From NCBI RefSeq assembly GCF_001921845.1, contig NZ_MSJM01000002.1, forward strand, positions 275,686 through 339,685: a stretch of 64,000 bases of DNA, read 5' to 3'. This document shows, in pieces, positions 26,026 through 35,292 of this stretch. Below the pieces are notes generated by a model. That model saw only the letters and a list, made by a program, of their open reading frames with translations, made no database searches and was not told the origin of the DNA. The stretch is from Streptococcus cuniculi (GTDB lineage Bacteria; Bacillota; Bacilli; Lactobacillales; Streptococcaceae). Every line of letters starts with the position of its first letter. The stretch's first letter is position 1. Both the position numbers and the translations under genes were made by a program.

Positions 26026-28288
26026 ATTCCTCCAAATGCCAAATGTCTTCGTTGTACTGCTCAATTGTGCGGTCGCTTGAGAAGAATCCTGCTTTGGCAA
26101 TGTTGACAATGACTTTTTCAAGCCAAGCATCGCGGTCTTCATAGTCTGCTAGCATGCGTTCCTTGGTTGCAATGTATTCTTCCAAGTCAAGCAGGGTCAT
26201 AAAGTGGTCATTGTGCTTGAGATTGTTTTGCAGTCTCCACAAACGCTCATCGATTCCTCCAAATTGACGCACCAGATCGCTCGTGATAAAGTCAATCAGC
26301 GGACGGATGGCATCTTTTTCGTAGAAGCTGTATGGATGGTAGCTACCATGAGCATAGTGATCAATCACCGTCTGGCTGTCTTGACCAAAGATATAAATAT
26401 TCTCATCTCCTACCAGCTCATGAATTTCCACATTGGCACCGTCATCTGTACCGATGGTCAAGGCACCATTGAGCATGAATTTCATATTTCCTGTACCAGA
26501 TGCTTCTTTTGAAGCCAGAGAAATTTGCTCTGAAATATCCGCAGCTGGAATGATGAAGCTCGCTTCCGTCACATTGTAGTTTTCAATCATGACCAATTGC
26601 AAGTGCGGACTTACTTCAGGATCATGCTGAATCACCTGCGACAAGACCAAAATCAAGTGAATAATATCTTGGGCAATGGTATAGGCTGGCGCTGCTTTTC
26701 CACCGAAGAAAACGGTCAAAGGACGCGCTGGGATATTCCCCGCCTTGATGTCCAAATACTTATGAATCACGTACAAGACATTCATCTGTTGACGTTTGTA
26801 CTCGTGCATCCGCTTGATTTGTACATCAAAAATCGAATCTGGATTGACCTCTACTCCTTGCGTTTTCGCAATATGTCGTTGCAATTTGCGCTTGTTGTGA
26901 CGTTTGATGTTTTCTAATTCCTGTTTAAAGGCTGCGTCATCCTTATAACCAAGCAAGTCCTCCAAGGCTTCCGCACGGCGGTGGTAATCACGACCAATCA
27001 AGTCATCCAGATAATGCGCCAAACGTGGGTTGGCATGCATGAGCCAGCGACGGAAGGTGATACCATTGGTCTTATTGTTGAATTTATCAGGGTACAAGTC
27101 ATAGAAGGCCTTGAGCTCTGATGATTTCAAAATCTCCGTATGAAGGGCTGCCACACCATTGATCGAATAACCATAATGAATGTCCATGTGGGCCATGTGA
27201 ACACGACCATGCTCATCGATGATATTGACTGCTGGATTATCCTCAATCGCTTTAGCACGACGGTCCAATTCCTCGATAAATGGCACCAAGTGCGGTACAA
27301 CCTTGTTCAAGAAGTCAAGTGGCCATTTTTCCAAGGCTTCCGATAAGATGGTATGGTTGGTATAGGCTGTCATGCTCTTGACAATCTCAACGGCCTCATC
27401 AAAGGAGATACCACGGAGTTCCAAAAGGCGAATCAATTCAGGAATCACGAGCGATGGGTGGGTGTCATTGATTTGCACGACCGCATAGTCTGCCAAGTCA
27501 TGCAGGTTCGATCCCTTAGCAACCGCTTCGTCAATCAAGAGTTGCGCAGCATTTGATACCATGAAATACTGCTGGAAAATCCGCAAGATTTTTCCTTGAT
27601 CTGTGGAATCATCAGGATAAAGGAAGAGGGTCAAGTTACGGAAAATATCCTCCTTATCAAAGTCAATACCATCATCGATGATATTGTCATCAACAGAGGC
27701 CAAGTCAAAGAGACGCAGACGATTTTTCTTTTCGGTCTTATAGCCCGGTACATCAATGTCATAGAGTTTTGAGGTCAGGGTAAAATTCGCAAATGGTACG
27801 TGGTAGGAAATCGGAGACTCTGTCAACCAAGAACGCGGCGTAATCCACTCATTGGGCACGGCTGATTGTTGGTGATATTGGAAGAGCTGACGGAAAAGTC
27901 CAAAGTGATAGTTGAGACCAACACCGTCCCCATTCAAACCAAGACTGGCAATCGAATCAAGGAAGCAGGCTGCCAAACGGCCCAAGCCACCATTTCCGAG
28001 CGACGGCTCCATTTCCACTTCTTCAATGGCAATCAAGTCTTTCCCTGCTTCTGCTAGCTGGTGCTTGACTTCGTCATACAAGCCTAAGTTGATGAGATTA
28101 TTGGACAAGAGTTTTCCAATCAAAAATTCGGCTGAAATGTAGTAGACCTTCTTCTTCTGGTCGTTAGTACACTTGGCTTCACTGCGCTGTTTCGTAAATG
28201 CAAGCAAGGCATAGTACAACTCTTGATCAGAGCAATCCTCGATTCGTTTGGCATACATGGTTTGAACAAAATTTTGTAAATTAATCAT
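26024..28288 (-). CDS. glgP: glycogen/maltodextrin phosphorylase
   Basis: A 754-residue GT35 phosphorylase that releases glucose-1-phosphate from alpha-1,4-glucans. Visible: [21 protein letters not shown] near residue 95, the phosphate- and glucan-site region [12 protein letters not shown], and the PLP-lysine region [20 protein letters not shown]. The length is somewhat below the 800-residue norm but matches streptococcal GlgP/MalP. It is monocistronic, with a cre site at its transcription start and no mal genes adjacent. It would act downstream of surface PulA when glucans are taken up or glycogen is mobilised. Confidence 0.94.
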   Translation of the reverse strand: MINLQNFVQTMYAKRIEDCSDQELYYALLAFTKQRSEAKCTNDQKKKVYYISAEFLIGKLLSNNLINLGLYDEVKHQLAEAGKDLIAIEEVEMEPSLGNGGLGRLAACFLDSIASLGLNGDGVGLNYHFGLFRQLFQYHQQSAVPNEWITPRSWLTESPISYHVPFANFTLTSKLYDIDVPGYKTEKKNRLRLFDLASVDDNIIDDGIDFDKEDIFRNLTLFLYPDDSTDQGKILRIFQQYFMVSNAAQLLIDEAVAKGSNLHDLADYAVVQINDTHPSLVIPELIRLLELRGISFDEAVEIVKSMTAYTNHTILSEALEKWPLDFLNKVVPHLVPFIEELDRRAKAIEDNPAVNIIDEHGRVHMAHMDIHYGYSINGVAALHTEILKSSELKAFYDLYPDKFNNKTNGITFRRWLMHANPRLAHYLDDLIGRDYHRRAEALEDLLGYKDDAAFKQELENIKRHNKRKLQRHIAKTQGVEVNPDSIFDVQIKRMHEYKRQQMNVLYVIHKYLDIKAGNIPARPLTVFFGGKAAPAYTIAQDIIHLILVLSQVIQHDPEVSPHLQLVMIENYNVTEASFIIPAADISEQISLASKEASGTGNMKFMLNGALTIGTDDGANVEIHELVGDENIYIFGQDSQTVIDHYAHGSYHPYSFYEKDAIRPLIDFITSDLVRQFGGIDERLWRLQNNLKHNDHFMTLLDLEEYIATKERMLADYEDRDAWLEKVIVNIAKAGFFSSDRTIEQYNEDIWHLEE

Positions 28289-28353
28289 GTTCTAGTAACT
28301 CCTCTTGTTTTCATTTTTAGTTAGAAATAAATATGCAAGTTTTCCGATTTTTT

Positions 28354-28367
28354 TGGAAACGCTTTCT
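28354..28367. promoter_or_regulatory. cre (CcpA) site at the glgP transcription start
   Basis: Minus-strand AGAAAGCGTTTCCA matches the cre consensus except at the first base. It begins 6 nt downstream of the -10 box, a repressing position. Confidence 0.7.
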
Positions 28368-28373
28368 AATAAT

Positions 28374-28402
28374 ATTATACTACATTTTATCAAAAAAGGC
28401 AA
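28374..28402 (-). promoter_or_regulatory. glgP promoter
   Basis: Minus-strand TTGCCT (28397-28402), 17 nt, TATAAT (28374-28379). Confidence 0.65.
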
Positions 28403-28412
28403 GAACCTCGCC

Positions 28413-28442
28413 AAAAAAAATTCACACCCCGTAGGGTGCAAA
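28413..28442 (-). terminator. terminator of the deoB-punA-deoD operon
   Basis: A nine-pair stem TTTGCACCC/GGGTGTGAA (three G-U pairs, loop TACG) followed by an uninterrupted U-run on the minus strand, just after deoD. Confidence 0.8.
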
Positions 28443-28454
28443 TCTTCTTCTGAT

Positions 28455-29165
28455 TTATTTTGAAATCAAGGTTTCCAATCCCACCTTCATCATGTCGGTA
28501 AAGGTTGTTTGGCGTTCTTCTGCTGTCGTGTCCTCATCTGGATTGACCAAGCTGTCTGAAATGGTCATGATACCAAGTGCTTCGACACCGTGTTGAGCTG
28601 CTAGGTAGTAAAGAGCTGCAGCTTCCATCTCAACGGCGTGAACCCCCATGGTGCCCAATTTCACATTTTGCTCATAGAAGTTTGAGTAAAAGACATCAGA
28701 TGACAAGACCGAGCCGACATGCGTGGTCATGCCCATGTCCTTAGCAATATGGTAGGCCTTGTCCAACAGATTAAAGCTCGCAATCTGCGGGAAGTCATAC
28801 ATCGGCCAATCGTTTCTGATGATGTTTGAGTTGGTCGCTGCAGCCTGTGCCAAGACCAATTCACGCACGTGAACATCAGGATTGAGAGAGCCTGCTGTTC
28901 CCACACGAATCAGGCGTTTCACTCCATAGTCCACAATCAACTCACGCGCATAGATAGAAATGGAAGGCATTCCCATACCAGTCCCCATGACGCTGACCCG
29001 CTCTCCTTTATAGGTTCCTGTATAGCCATACATGCCACGAATTTCGTTAAAGAGCACTGCATCTTCTAAAAAGTTTTCAGCGATGAATTTTGCCCGCAAG
29101 GGGTCACCTGGTAGTAAAATCTTGTCCGCAATCTCGCCGACTTTTGCTCCAATATGAATTGACAT
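28455..29165 (-). CDS. deoD: purine-nucleoside phosphorylase, DeoD (hexameric) type
   Basis: A 236-residue enzyme of the PNP/UDP family. It phosphorolyses purine (deoxy)nucleosides, including adenosine in most DeoD-type enzymes, to base and (deoxy)ribose-1-phosphate. Motifs: [22 protein letters not shown] start, the phosphate-binding Arg in [21 protein letters not shown], and the base-site [10 protein letters not shown]. It is last gene of the salvage operon, 12 nt after punA. Its sugar-phosphate product is the substrate of DeoB. Confidence 0.95.
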   Translation of the reverse strand: MSIHIGAKVGEIADKILLPGDPLRAKFIAENFLEDAVLFNEIRGMYGYTGTYKGERVSVMGTGMGMPSISIYARELIVDYGVKRLIRVGTAGSLNPDVHVRELVLAQAAATNSNIIRNDWPMYDFPQIASFNLLDKAYHIAKDMGMTTHVGSVLSSDVFYSNFYEQNVKLGTMGVHAVEMEAAALYYLAAQHGVEALGIMTISDSLVNPDEDTTAEERQTTFTDMMKVGLETLISK

Positions 29166-29177
29166 TGTTTTCTCCTC

Positions 29178-29987
29178 TTATAATCCTGCCAAGATTGCTT
29201 TGACCAAGCCCTTGAAATCTTCCTTGATACGAGTGGTTACTTCCACCACTTCTTCATGATTGAGCGAGCTTTGGAAACCTGCTGCATAGTTGGTAATGGC
29301 TGAAATTCCTAGCACCTTCATGCCTGAATGCACCGCTACAATCACTTCTGGTACTGTTGACATGCCGACTGCAGATGCTCCCATGGTCTGGTAAGCACGG
29401 ATTTCTGCTGGTGTTTCGTAGGTTGGACCAGACACACCGAGATAGACACCTTCTTCAACCTTAACTCCAATGCTATCTGCAATTTCCTTGGCCTTGGCAC
29501 GGTAGTCCTTACTGTAAGCATCTGACATATCTGGAAAACGTGGCCCAAATTCGTCCAAGTTTTCACCGATGAGTGGATTGGTGCCAATCATATTGATATG
29601 GTCGTTAATCATCATAAGAGTTCCTGGACCGTAGCCAATTCCCCCTGCTGCATTGGTCACGATGATGCTGTGGCAACCAAGAGCCTTCATCACACGAACA
29701 GGGAAGGTCACGACTTCCATCGGATTACCTTCATAGTAGTGGAAACGTCCTTGAAGTGCCAAGACTTTCTTACCAGCCAAGTCTCCGTAGACCAATTTCC
29801 CAGCGTGACCAACGACTGTTGACTGCCCCCAGTTTGGAATATCAGCATAGTCGATGACAATGGCATTTTCCACCTCATCTGCTAATTCTCCCAAGCCTGA
29901 GCCCAAAATCAAGCCAAATTCTGGCGCTGTAAGACCTTTTGCTTCCAAAAAGCTCTTTGTTTCTTGAATTTTTTCAATTAGTGACAT
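29178..29987 (-). CDS. punA: purine-nucleoside phosphorylase I (trimeric, inosine/guanosine type)
   Basis: A 269-residue trimeric-type PNP that cleaves inosine and guanosine with phosphate. Visible motifs are FGLILGSGLGELA (24-36), GRFHYYEG, the TNAAGGI segment with the conserved Asn-Ala-Ala-Gly-Gly, and VGMSTVPEVIVAVH. Together with DeoD it covers both classes of purine nucleosides; the add product inosine would feed here. It lies 17 nt after the small RelA/SpoT-like gene in the same operon. Confidence 0.95.
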   Translation of the reverse strand: MSLIEKIQETKSFLEAKGLTAPEFGLILGSGLGELADEVENAIVIDYADIPNWGQSTVVGHAGKLVYGDLAGKKVLALQGRFHYYEGNPMEVVTFPVRVMKALGCHSIIVTNAAGGIGYGPGTLMMINDHINMIGTNPLIGENLDEFGPRFPDMSDAYSKDYRAKAKEIADSIGVKVEEGVYLGVSGPTYETPAEIRAYQTMGASAVGMSTVPEVIVAVHSGMKVLGISAITNYAAGFQSSLNHEEVVEVTTRIKEDFKGLVKAILAGL

Positions 29988-30004
29988 CTTTTCTATTCTC
30001 CTTT

Positions 30005-30565
30005 TTATTTCACAAAGCTGCGTTTATACAGTCTGTGACTTTCGATATTTGCTTCTGCGTCTTTCTCATCCCAAATTTGTAGTTCCCAGGGATAGTAAAA
30101 ATTGCTCTGATTTTTAAAGTAGATATGAATACCTACGTAGCCGTCCCTATCTCTGATATACCAATTTTTTAGGCCATACATCTCTTTCCAATCATCCAAA
30201 CGATTCAAAATCTCCCGAACCTCTTCTGATGACAGAATCATTCGTGCCCCAAAAATATCATTTAGAATATTATTGACAGGATATTTCGTATCTCTTTTTT
30301 TATAGGAATCAATCTTATACAGAATGCTTTCCGTCGTTTTGACACGATAAAAATAATGAATATCTTTTACATCTGCGCGATATAAATAGTCATTGATCGA
30401 TTCATGTAAATTCAAACGATAGGACAAGATATGTTCAATCGGCACTTTACTAAAGGTATGAGAAAGATTGACTTTTTCCACTTTCCCTGTTTCAAAATAG
30501 TCTTTTGAATATAGATGATGAATGCGATTGATTTCCGCAATCAAGCGTTCTACTTTTTCAATCAT
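30005..30565 (-). CDS. small RelA/SpoT-domain protein (alarmone-synthetase-like)
   Basis: A 186-residue protein without a hydrolase or regulatory domain. Its core carries the (p)ppGpp synthetase signature: Arg74-Val-Lys76 followed by SILYK (RVKTTESILYK), Asp103-Ile-Phe-Gly-Ala-Arg108, GYVGIH (Tyr143, His147) and Glu161-Leu-Gln. That is the pattern of small alarmone synthetases, though the sequence is far from the housekeeping RelQ/RelP forms as I know them. It could be a true alarmone synthetase, another nucleotide pyrophosphotransferase, or a toxic SAS. A ribosome site AGGGTGG precedes the ATG. It sits inside the nucleoside-salvage operon between a broken ClbS-like gene and punA. Confidence 0.65.
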   Translation of the reverse strand: MIEKVERLIAEINRIHHLYSKDYFETGKVEKVNLSHTFSKVPIEHILSYRLNLHESINDYLYRADVKDIHYFYRVKTTESILYKIDSYKKRDTKYPVNNILNDIFGARMILSSEEVREILNRLDDWKEMYGLKNWYIRDRDGYVGIHIYFKNQSNFYYPWELQIWDEKDAEANIESHRLYKRSFVK

Positions 30566-30586
30566 AGGACCACCCTATTGTGTTTC

Positions 30587-31105
30587 TTAACGTGTTGCAT
30601 GCACCTTCTTCCACTTCCGAATCTTTGTTCGAAAGCTGGTAAAGGGGGCAACGGTATTGATATGAATCCATTTCCAGACAGGCCACTTGCTGGGCGTTGA
30701 GCTAGCCCATTTGCGCTGATTCGGTAAAAAGAGCTCCTCATCTGTATAGCTGTTCACCTGCTGGACAATCGCGCAAACTTGCTCTTGAAACTGCACCATC
30801 AAATCGTGCAAAGACAAGTCCGCAACCGCTTCATAAAATGCCTGATAGAGTCCGCCCAGCTGATTCCACTTGAAATCGGGATGGGGGGGTATGACCAGAC
30901 GCCCTGCCTGCTCCTCTCGCTCCCAGCCTTACACGAGTTTCAGCCAGCCTAATTGATAGGCAATCATCTGCGCTGGACTTCGGTCCACTCCATCTAGGAG
31001 CAGGTCCTTATCCTGTTCAGAAATCTCCGAAAACTCCCCAATAAAGAGGGCTGCTTTCTTCTCTATTTCTGCTATGAGGGCTACCTTGGATTCATATTCT
31101 CTCAT
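30587..31105 (-). pseudogene. ClbS/DfsB-family (DUF1706) gene broken by an in-frame stop
   Basis: A single frame from ATG 31105 to the stop at 30587-30589 (172 codons) reads as a ClbS/DfsB-like four-helix protein: MREYESKVALIAEIEKKA, YQLGWLKLV, then GWEREEQAG, HPDFKWNQLGGLYQAFYEAV. Codon 59 is TAA (30929-30931), where relatives usually continue LL.xW, so one base change (for example CAA to TAA) would explain it. No frameshift is seen. The remainder has a possible internal start at 30817, but no site for it. ClbS relatives protect DNA or are of unknown role. It sits directly downstream of deoB in the operon. Confidence 0.75.
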
Positions 31106-31106
31106 C

Positions 31107-32318
31107 TTATACCAACTTATCTAAGAAACTTTCTCCAATCTGGCTCTTTTCAACGCCAAAGTTCTCTGCAATAGTCGCTGAAATATCCGCAAAGTGTCCT
31201 ACAGGGATGTGACCCGCGCCTTTGAGGGATTTTCCAAAGATGAGCAATGGCACATACTCACGCGTATGGTCTGTTCCGACATAGGTCGGGTCATTTCCAT
31301 GGTCTGCGGTAATCATGAGCAAGTCGTCCTCGCGCATATTGTCGATGATTTCTGGCAAGCGCGCATCAAATTCTTCCAAGCAATCGCGGTAGCCTTCGGT
31401 GTCACGACGGTGTCCATACACCGCATCAAAGTCCACTAAATTGGTGAACGAAAGCCCTTCTGTAAAGTCTTGATTTTGCAAGACCTTGATAAAGTTGTCC
31501 ACACCGTGGTTGTTTGATTTGTTATGCCCCATATCATGAGAAATGCCTGCGCTGTTGAAAATGTCATTGATTTTTCCAACTCCGTAGGTATCAATTCCTG
31601 CTGCTTTCAAGTTATCAAGTACAGTTGGAGCAAATGGAGAAACGGCATAGTCATGACGGTTGGAAGTACGTGAGAAATTGCCCGGAGTTCCTACGTATGG
31701 ACGCGCAATGATACGCCCCAATAAAGATGGACGTTCAAGGGTGATGGAACGCGCGTATTCACAGATTTTATAGAGTTCTTCTAGCGGAATCACCTCTTCG
31801 TGCGCTGCGATTTGTAGCACAGGGTCCGCAGAAGTATAGACAATCAACTCGCCTGTTTCCATTTGACGTGGGCCGAAGTCATCAATGACGGCTGTCCCAG
31901 AATACGGTTTGTTGGCCTCACGAATGATTTTCCGTCCTGAAAATGCTTCGATTTTTTGAAGAAGCTCTTCTGGAAATCCGTCCCAGAAAGTATCAAACGG
32001 GTCTGTGATGTTGAGCCCCATGATTTCCCAGTGGCCTGTCATGGTATCTTTTCCGCGCGATACCTCTTCTAATTTTGTGACATAACCTGTCGGATTTTCT
32101 TCAGCAGCAACCGTTTTGAGCGGTGTGTCGCGTTCAATATTTCCCAGACCGATTTTGGCCATATTTGGTACTGTCAAACCTGCGGTTTCCGAGATGTGTC
32201 CCAAGGTGTCGGACGTTGTGTCTGGCTCGCCTGCATTGAAGAACTGATCTGCGTCAGGCGCAGCACCAATTCCTACTGAATCTAATACAACAACGTGCAT
32301 GCGTTTAAATTTTGCCAT
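31107..32318 (-). CDS. deoB: phosphopentomutase
   Basis: A 403-residue alkaline-phosphatase-superfamily mutase that converts (deoxy)ribose-1-phosphate to (deoxy)ribose-5-phosphate. Di-manganese motifs are visible: [16 protein letters not shown] at the N-terminus, [15 protein letters not shown], and [22 protein letters not shown] towards the C-terminus. AAAGGAG precedes the ATG. Upstream rpiA is separated by a terminator and a separate -10, so deoB starts a new transcription unit that continues into punA and deoD. The enzyme links nucleoside phosphorolysis to the pentose phosphate pathway. Confidence 0.96.
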   Translation of the reverse strand: MAKFKRMHVVVLDSVGIGAAPDADQFFNAGEPDTTSDTLGHISETAGLTVPNMAKIGLGNIERDTPLKTVAAEENPTGYVTKLEEVSRGKDTMTGHWEIMGLNITDPFDTFWDGFPEELLQKIEAFSGRKIIREANKPYSGTAVIDDFGPRQMETGELIVYTSADPVLQIAAHEEVIPLEELYKICEYARSITLERPSLLGRIIARPYVGTPGNFSRTSNRHDYAVSPFAPTVLDNLKAAGIDTYGVGKINDIFNSAGISHDMGHNKSNNHGVDNFIKVLQNQDFTEGLSFTNLVDFDAVYGHRRDTEGYRDCLEEFDARLPEIIDNMREDDLLMITADHGNDPTYVGTDHTREYVPLLIFGKSLKGAGHIPVGHFADISATIAENFGVEKSQIGESFLDKLV

Positions 32319-32349
32319 TTCTTTCTCCTTTAAATGAATGATTATTTCT

Positions 32350-32358
32350 ATTATAACA
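32350..32358 (-). promoter_or_regulatory. extended -10 promoter of deoB
   Basis: Minus-strand TGTTATAAT immediately after the rpiA terminator; about 30 nt before the deoB ATG. Confidence 0.6.
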
Positions 32359-32359
32359 C

Positions 32360-32396
32360 AAAAACGCTTTCCTAGTCATTTCTAGGCAAAGCGCTT
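32360..32396 (-). terminator. terminator between rpiA and deoB
   Basis: Minus-strand CGCTTTGCCTAG pairs with CTAGGAAAGCG (one bulge), followed by TTTTTGTG. The U-tract runs into the deoB -10. Confidence 0.8.
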
Positions 32397-32404
32397 ATTG
32401 AGAC

Positions 32405-33079
32405 TTAATGTTTTTCAAGGAAGCGTGGACCATCTGGATAGCCCACAATGACTTTGGATACCAGCTGGATAAAGAGACCGTGTTCTACAACTCCTACTGT
32501 ATGGTCTAATTCATTCGCCAAGGCATCGGCATCTGGAATTTCTCTTAAGTCTAAGTCAATAATATAGTTTTTCATATCGGTCACGAGTTTTTCGCCATCT
32601 TTCATACGGAAACTTGGACGATAGCCTTTTTCTTCAAAGGCTCTAAATAAATTCTCTGCCCCATATTGAACGACTTCAACTGGTAATTTAAAGGCACCTA
32701 GGGTTTCCACAACCTTTGATTCATCGACAATCCAGATACAATCCTTGCTGTTCACCGCTACAATCTTTTCCATGAGGAGAGCTGCCCCACCACCTTTAAT
32801 GCCGTTGAAAGCTCCGTCTACTTCATCAGCACCATCCACGGTGACATCCACATACGGCACTTCATCGATGGATTTTAAGGGAATTCCTAGAGAGGCTGCA
32901 TGCTCTGATGTCGCATTGGACGTTGTCACACCAACGATGGATAGTCCTTCTTCTTGGACGCGACGCCCCAACTCTTGAACAAAATAGTAGGCTGTCGAGC
33001 CTGTTCCAAGACCAACAATCATGCCATCTTTTACAAATTCAGCAGCTTTCAGCCCCACTTGTTCTTTCAAATTTACCAT
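32405..33079 (-). CDS. rpiA: ribose-5-phosphate isomerase A
   Basis: A 224-residue isomerase interconverting ribose-5-P and ribulose-5-P. Motifs: [16 protein letters not shown] (phosphate binding, about 21-36), VDGADEVDG (catalytic Asp pair), and [17 protein letters not shown] 33079 lies 7 nt after GGAG; the upstream in-frame ATGs at 33085 and 33175 are less suitable. It precedes deoB, so ribose-5-phosphate produced by DeoB can enter the pentose phosphate pathway. A terminator after rpiA allows separate regulation. Confidence 0.96.
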   Translation of the reverse strand: MVNLKEQVGLKAAEFVKDGMIVGLGTGSTAYYFVQELGRRVQEEGLSIVGVTTSNATSEHAASLGIPLKSIDEVPYVDVTVDGADEVDGAFNGIKGGGAALLMEKIVAVNSKDCIWIVDESKVVETLGAFKLPVEVVQYGAENLFRAFEEKGYRPSFRMKDGEKLVTDMKNYIIDLDLREIPDADALANELDHTVGVVEHGLFIQLVSKVIVGYPDGPRFLEKH

Positions 33080-33112
33080 GACCATACTCCTTTTTAAAAC
33101 GTTTTCCCTTAC

Positions 33113-33118
33113 AGTATA
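33113..33118 (-). promoter_or_regulatory. -10 box of rpiA promoter
   Basis: Minus-strand TATACT with extended TGG and a TTCCAA -35-like hexamer 17 nt upstream. Confidence 0.55.
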
Positions 33119-33165
33119 CCATTTTACTATCCGTATTGGAAATGAAAATCGCATTTTGGCGGGGC

Positions 33166-33201
33166 AAAAAAACACCCTCTGCTATCACTAGAGAGAGGTG
33201 T
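33166..33201 (-). terminator. terminator of the tpm-lemA operon
   Basis: Minus-strand ACACCTCTCT pairs with AGAGGGTGT (one bulged base), followed by a run of Ts. Confidence 0.7.
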
Positions 33202-33210
33202 CTGATTTTC

Positions 33211-33789
33211 CTATTTATCCTTCAAATTGACACTTGGAACAGTTGTTGCAGCGTCAGATGTGGCTTGGAACAAGTCAACTTTTTCATAGCCAAAGATTCC
33301 TGCGTAGATGCTTGTTGGGAATCGTTTGATTTTTTTATTGTAGGCTGTCGCAATGGTATTGTAATCCTTACGAGCAACCAAGAGGCGATTTTCTGTCCCC
33401 TCAAGCTCTGTAATCAAGTCAGAAACTTGTTGGTTAGAATTGAGTTGCGGATAATTTTCTGTCAAGACCAAGAGACGAGAGACTGCTGAATCCAGTTGGC
33501 TTTGCCCCTCATTGTATTCGGCAGATCCTTGCTTGCTAGATCCGATTTTGGCCCGCGCATCAGCAATAGCTGTAAAGACTTCTGTCTCATGCTCCATAGC
33601 GCCCTTAACAGAAGCGACAACGTTTGGAATCAAGTCATAGCGTCGTTGCAACTGTGTATCCACATTAGACTGGGCATTTTCAACCTCAGCATAGCTATCG
33701 ACTAGACCATTGTATTGACCAATGGCTCCCATCGCGATAAAGACAATCGCTAAAACAGGGATTAAAATATAGAGTAATTTTTTATTCAT
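33211..33789 (-). CDS. LemA family protein
   Basis: A 192-residue LemA protein. One N-terminal transmembrane helix (about 5-25) is followed by a long helical domain with the family's typical QYNGLVDSYAEVENAQSNVD and LQRRYDLIPNVVASVKG patterns. The molecular role of LemA proteins is not established; they are often paired with TPM-domain (YgcG) proteins, as here, where the partner gene ends 17 nt upstream. ATG 33789 follows AAAGGA. Topology is probably N-in with the helical domain outside. Confidence 0.9.
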   Translation of the reverse strand: MNKKLLYILIPVLAIVFIAMGAIGQYNGLVDSYAEVENAQSNVDTQLQRRYDLIPNVVASVKGAMEHETEVFTAIADARAKIGSSKQGSAEYNEGQSQLDSAVSRLLVLTENYPQLNSNQQVSDLITELEGTENRLLVARKDYNTIATAYNKKIKRFPTSIYAGIFGYEKVDLFQATSDAATTVPSVNLKDK

Positions 33790-33806
33790 ATCTTTTCCTT
33801 TCTTTC

Positions 33807-34601
33807 CTACCAACCAGATGAGGCTCCTCCGCCTCCTCCGCCGCCACCAGACCAGCCACCGCCTCCGAATCCAGATGATCCTGAGGAATGAGAATGGTCA
33901 TTGGAGCTACCAGATGAACTATTGAGCAACATCCATAGCAGGGTATCACCACCGCCACGGCCTCCTCTGCCGCCACGACCACCTCTACCACCATAGTCTA
34001 GTACGAAGCCGATGATAATACATGCGAGAACAATAAACCAGAAGGAAAGACCATTATCCTCACCATGCTCTTCTTCAAACTCCTCCATGCGTGCCTGGGC
34101 TCGATCGGTGCCATAGAAGCTATCACCTATCGCATCCACAATATAGCGGACACCACCATCGTAATCTCCCTCTCGGAAGAAGCTACGCGCGTCCTCTAAG
34201 ATGCGCCTTGATTCGACATCGGTCAGCACTGTTGCGGCATTATCTGATGTCTCTATCCGAAACTTGCGATCTTCAAGAGCAATGACTACTAGCACCCCAT
34301 TATTGGTGCCTGCAAAGCCGACCTGCCATTTTCGAAAGACTTCATTTGCCAAGGATTCAATATCGCCTGACAGTTGAGTCGTCATGTACACCCCGACTTG
34401 GAGCTGTTCACTCGTTGATTTCCAGGCTCGATTCTCACTATCAATGGCTTGAATCGTGTCTTGCGACAGGGAATTGGTCTCGTCTAGCACCGTTGATTCC
34501 TGCGGTCTGTCAGGGACTTGAGCAGAAACAGGAGGGCTGACCATTAGTAGCATCAGAGGGACCAACAAAAGTCCGACAATCCATCGTAAACCTTTCTTCA
34601 T
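33807..34601 (-). CDS. TPM-domain (YgcG-like) secreted/membrane protein
   Basis: A 264-residue protein. The signal peptide is about 1-27 (cleavage after VSA), a TPM domain about 35-160 (DETNSLSQDTIQAID, GVLVVIALEDRKFRIETS, FREGDYDGGVRYIVD), a transmembrane helix near 185-203, then a low-complexity Gly/Arg and Gly/Ser tail ending in a long glycine run. TPM domains have been linked to photosystem repair phosphatases in plants; in bacteria the role is unclear, possibly envelope stress. It forms a two-gene operon with lemA, with AAGGAGG before the ATG. Confidence 0.88.
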   Translation of the reverse strand: MKKGLRWIVGLLLVPLMLLMVSPPVSAQVPDRPQESTVLDETNSLSQDTIQAIDSENRAWKSTSEQLQVGVYMTTQLSGDIESLANEVFRKWQVGFAGTNNGVLVVIALEDRKFRIETSDNAATVLTDVESRRILEDARSFFREGDYDGGVRYIVDAIGDSFYGTDRAQARMEEFEEEHGEDNGLSFWFIVLACIIIGFVLDYGGRGGRGGRGGRGGGDTLLWMLLNSSSGSSNDHSHSSGSSGFGGGGWSGGGGGGGGASSGW

Positions 34602-34621
34602 AGGACGACCTCCTTTTGACT

Positions 34622-34630
34622 ATTATACCA
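34622..34630 (-). promoter_or_regulatory. extended -10 promoter of the tpm-lemA operon
   Basis: Minus-strand TGGTATAAT with a TTAGAT -35-like hexamer 17 nt upstream, inside the end of the upstream gene. Confidence 0.55.
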
Positions 34631-34638
34631 TGTTTTCC

Positions 34639-35223
34639 TTATTTATCTAAGATTTGACTCACTTTTTCTTGCAATTTTGGCACTAAATTGGTCCGAAACC
34701 AAGGATTTTTCGCCTGCCAGATATTGTTGCGTGGAGAGGGATGGACAAGGGGCAAATACTGCGGTAGATACTCCTCATAGGCTTGGACTGTCTCGGTCAA
34801 GGTCCGTTTTCGCCTGTCTTTTAAGTAATATTCCTGTGCATACTGCCCAATCAGCAAGGTCAATTCCAACTGGGGCAGATTGGCTAATAGCTGCGAATGC
34901 CATCTTTGTGCAAATCCCTTTCTCGGAGGTAAGTCGCCTGATTTTCCTTTTCCTGGATAGTAAAAATCCATGGGCAAAATCGCTAGTTGATTGGCATCGT
35001 AAAAGGTCTCTGTATCAACACCCAACCATGCCCGCAGATTATCCCCGCTCGGATCAGCAAATAAGCGCGCTTTCTCCTGCGCTTTCAAGCCCGGAGCTTG
35101 ACCGATAATTACAATCTTTGCCCCGCTACCTGCCTGAAACAGGGGCTGAATACCTTGCTCTGTATAGGCTTGATTGGCAGGGTCTGCTATAATGGCAGTC
35201 CGTATCTCTTCGATGCTGGACAT
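34639..35223 (-). CDS. uracil-DNA glycosylase-superfamily protein
   Basis: A 194-residue single-domain protein of the UDG superfamily. Motif 1 is IIGQAPGLKAQEKARLF (about 40-56), FYYPGKGKSGDLPPR resembles the family 4/5-type region, LIGQYAQEYYL is mid-protein, and motif 2 is VHPSPRN. Iron-sulfur cysteines of classical family 4/5 enzymes are not visible, so activity on uracil is uncertain. ATG 35223 follows AGAGAGGTG; the ORF extends to 35277 without a site. It lies 69 nt after pepV on the same strand. Confidence 0.82.
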   Translation of the reverse strand: MSSIEEIRTAIIADPANQAYTEQGIQPLFQAGSGAKIVIIGQAPGLKAQEKARLFADPSGDNLRAWLGVDTETFYDANQLAILPMDFYYPGKGKSGDLPPRKGFAQRWHSQLLANLPQLELTLLIGQYAQEYYLKDRRKRTLTETVQAYEEYLPQYLPLVHPSPRNNIWQAKNPWFRTNLVPKLQEKVSQILDK

Positions 35224-35292
35224 CTTGACACCTCTCTTATCTAAAAGGAACTGGACATTCGCCCAGCTCCTCTTCACTATGTTTGAAACTGC

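Noticed and set aside
30929..30931. Recoding or suppression of the TAA in the ClbS-like gene
   Set aside because: No SECIS-like or readthrough context is visible and no suppressor tRNA is known here; simple nonsense mutation is the plainer reading.
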